Shown here one piece after another: positions 7,753 through 8,857 of a stretch of 8,857 nt of DNA (the first letter of the stretch is position 1; each line of letters starts with the position of its first letter). The notes beneath the pieces were generated by a model, which searched no databases, was not told the origin of the DNA, and saw only the letters and a program-made list of their open reading frames with translations. The translations under genes were made by a program, and so were the position numbers. This DNA is from an uncultured Verrucomicrobiota bacterium (GTDB lineage: Bacteria; Verrucomicrobiota; Verrucomicrobiae; Opitutales; Opitutaceae). The stretch covers positions 1 through 8,857 of the forward strand of contig CAMLQS010000205.1 in assembly GCA_946482165.1 (NCBI GenBank), written 5' to 3'.

Positions 7753-8856
7753 ATGCCAAAATTCGCCTCGTCCCCCGCCCGCGCGACGCGCGTGTCCGCC
7801 TGCCTGCGCGCCCTGCTGATTGGCGGACTCGTCGCCGGCGAGTGCGCCGCCCAAGGGATCACGGAACCGGGAAAACCCTACAGCACGAAAACCGTCTGGG
7901 AATACCCGCACACCGGCGAGCCGCCCATGCCGCCCGTGAAGCCGCTCCTGGACGTCGGCCTGCGCGACACCGCCATCACCCGCGGCCCCGACGACACCTA
8001 CTACCTCACCGGCACCATCGGCCCGAAGTTCATGACCGACAACGAGGGCATCCGCGTCTGGCGCTCGAAGGATCTTAAAAACTGGGAGGACCTCGGCCTG
8101 GTCTGGACCTTCGAGCGCGACGGCACCTGGCACAAGAAATGGACCTCCAAAAACGGCCTTCGCCGTCGCGCCGTCTGGGCGCCGGAAGTGCATTACGTGA
8201 AAGGCAATTTCTACATCGCCTACAGCGTCACCGGGCACGGCACCGGACTGCTCCGCAGCACCACCGGCAAGGCCGAAGGCCCCTACGTGGACGTGAACGG
8301 CGACGCCGGACCGCTCACGGGCAACATCGACGCGTCCCTCTTCGTGGACGACGACGGCCTCGTCTATTTCCTTTTTGGCAGCGGCTACCTCGCCCGCCTG
8401 AAAGACGACATGAGCGGCCTCGCGGAAAAGCCGGTGCTCCTCCGCTGCGAGCCGGCCGACACCGATCCCGAACACCACCACCCCGCGCGTCCCTGCCTCG
8501 ACAAAGAGTGGGACCACGTCGGCTACGAGGGCGTGTTCCTGTTCAAGGCCAACGGCCGCTACTACCTCACCTGCGCCGAGCGCTACTTCGAGCGCTACCA
8601 CGCCATGACCGCCGAATCGGCCACGCTTCGCGGCCCCTATTCGGCGCGCTATGTCTCGGTCCCCTACGCCGGCCACAACACGTTTTTCCAAGACGCCCGC
8701 GGCCAATGGTGGAGCACCCTTTTCGGCAACGACGAGCAGGCCCCGCTCCAAAAACAGCCCGGCATCCTGCGCGTGGAGTTCGACGCCCAAGGCCGCATCC
8801 GCCCGCTCGTCACCGACGAGGTGTGGCAGCCCAGACGACCGGTCAAAAAGGAATAA
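7753..8856 (+). CDS. Secreted family 43 glycoside hydrolase (arabinan/pectin side-chain type)
   Basis: Predicted five-bladed beta-propeller glycosidase; the family includes alpha-L-arabinofuranosidases, arabinanases, beta-xylosidases and galactosidases. A long basic n-region precedes a hydrophobic core (residues about 19-29, LRALLIGGLVA), with cleavage near CAA-QG. Family motifs appear in order: D72 (LRDTAIT, expected general base), VWAPEVHYVKGNFYIAYS (141-158), D193 (NIDASLFVDDDG, expected pKa-modulating Asp), E259 (GYEGVFLFKANGRYYL, expected general acid) and H308 (AGHNTFF). A CEPADTDPEHHHPARPC segment (232-248) between two cysteines may be a family-variant loop. At 367 residues it is a single-domain member. 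The gene starts 45 bases after the GH28 stop with no terminator between, suggesting cotranscription. It is complete, ending TAA one base before the window edge. Context suggests arabinose-containing pectin side chains, but the exact substrate cannot be assigned. No Shine-Dalgarno precedes the start. Confidence 0.9.
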   Translation: MPKFASSPARATRVSACLRALLIGGLVAGECAAQGITEPGKPYSTKTVWEYPHTGEPPMPPVKPLLDVGLRDTAITRGPDDTYYLTGTIGPKFMTDNEGIRVWRSKDLKNWEDLGLVWTFERDGTWHKKWTSKNGLRRRAVWAPEVHYVKGNFYIAYSVTGHGTGLLRSTTGKAEGPYVDVNGDAGPLTGNIDASLFVDDDGLVYFLFGSGYLARLKDDMSGLAEKPVLLRCEPADTDPEHHHPARPCLDKEWDHVGYEGVFLFKANGRYYLTCAERYFERYHAMTAESATLRGPYSARYVSVPYAGHNTFFQDARGQWWSTLFGNDEQAPLQKQPGILRVEFDAQGRIRPLVTDEVWQPRRPVKKE

Positions 8857-8857
8857 G

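Noticed and set aside
7120..8790. 556-residue open frame on the minus strand across the GH28/GH43 junction
   Set aside because: It spans two clearly real genes and their gap, and its composition is the reverse-complement shadow of their codon use (Val/Gly/Ala/Glu/Asp-rich). No domain is visible.

Overview
This window is a high-G+C, strongly C-biased stretch of bacterial DNA with four consecutive protein genes, all on the + strand. All four look like exported plant-polysaccharide enzymes. The first gene is a huge multi-Ig secreted protein with a Ca-binding-like 'DPDADGIAN' motif and a C-terminal beta module ending in F-A-R-L-R-L. That style, together with short heptamer/nonamer degenerate repeats inside genes and the absence of Shine-Dalgarno sequences, is what I associate with Verrucomicrobia, most likely the Opitutaceae. 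This placement is inference from style; no rRNA or housekeeping marker is present.

Layout: (1) 6-3626, a 1206-residue modular pectin methylesterase (CE8) with an N-terminal beta-rich region, three Ig-like domains, a Big_5-like domain, the esterase domain and a C-terminal module. (2) 3642-3688, a strong GC hairpin with a U-rich tail between genes 1 and 2. (3) 3707-6153, a GH127/GH146-type (DUF1680) beta-L-arabinofuranosidase whose reading frame breaks at a C6 tract at 6016-6021; the conserved C-terminus continues in another frame and ends at 6153. (4) 6190-7707, a GH28 polygalacturonase-like enzyme with a possible lipoprotein signal. (5) 7753-8856, a GH43-family glycosidase with a signal peptide. 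No gap between genes exceeds about 80 bases.

The four activities fit one job: demethylating homogalacturonan (CE8), cutting the polygalacturonate backbone (GH28), and trimming arabinose-containing side chains or arabinan (GH146, GH43). The window is therefore best read as part of a pectin/arabinan utilisation locus. No transporter, SusC/D pair, sugar-catabolic gene or regulator is visible, so the rest of the pathway must lie outside.

I found no evidence for a wholly new system, defence island, CRISPR array, RNA gene or insertion sequence. The items most worth a second look are the frameshift in the arabinofuranosidase gene, a degenerate heptamer repeat plus hairpin embedded in frame in that same gene, a 9-bp repeat array in the GH28 linker, the altered LGRPW motif of the esterase, and the intergenic hairpin 25 bases before a start codon.
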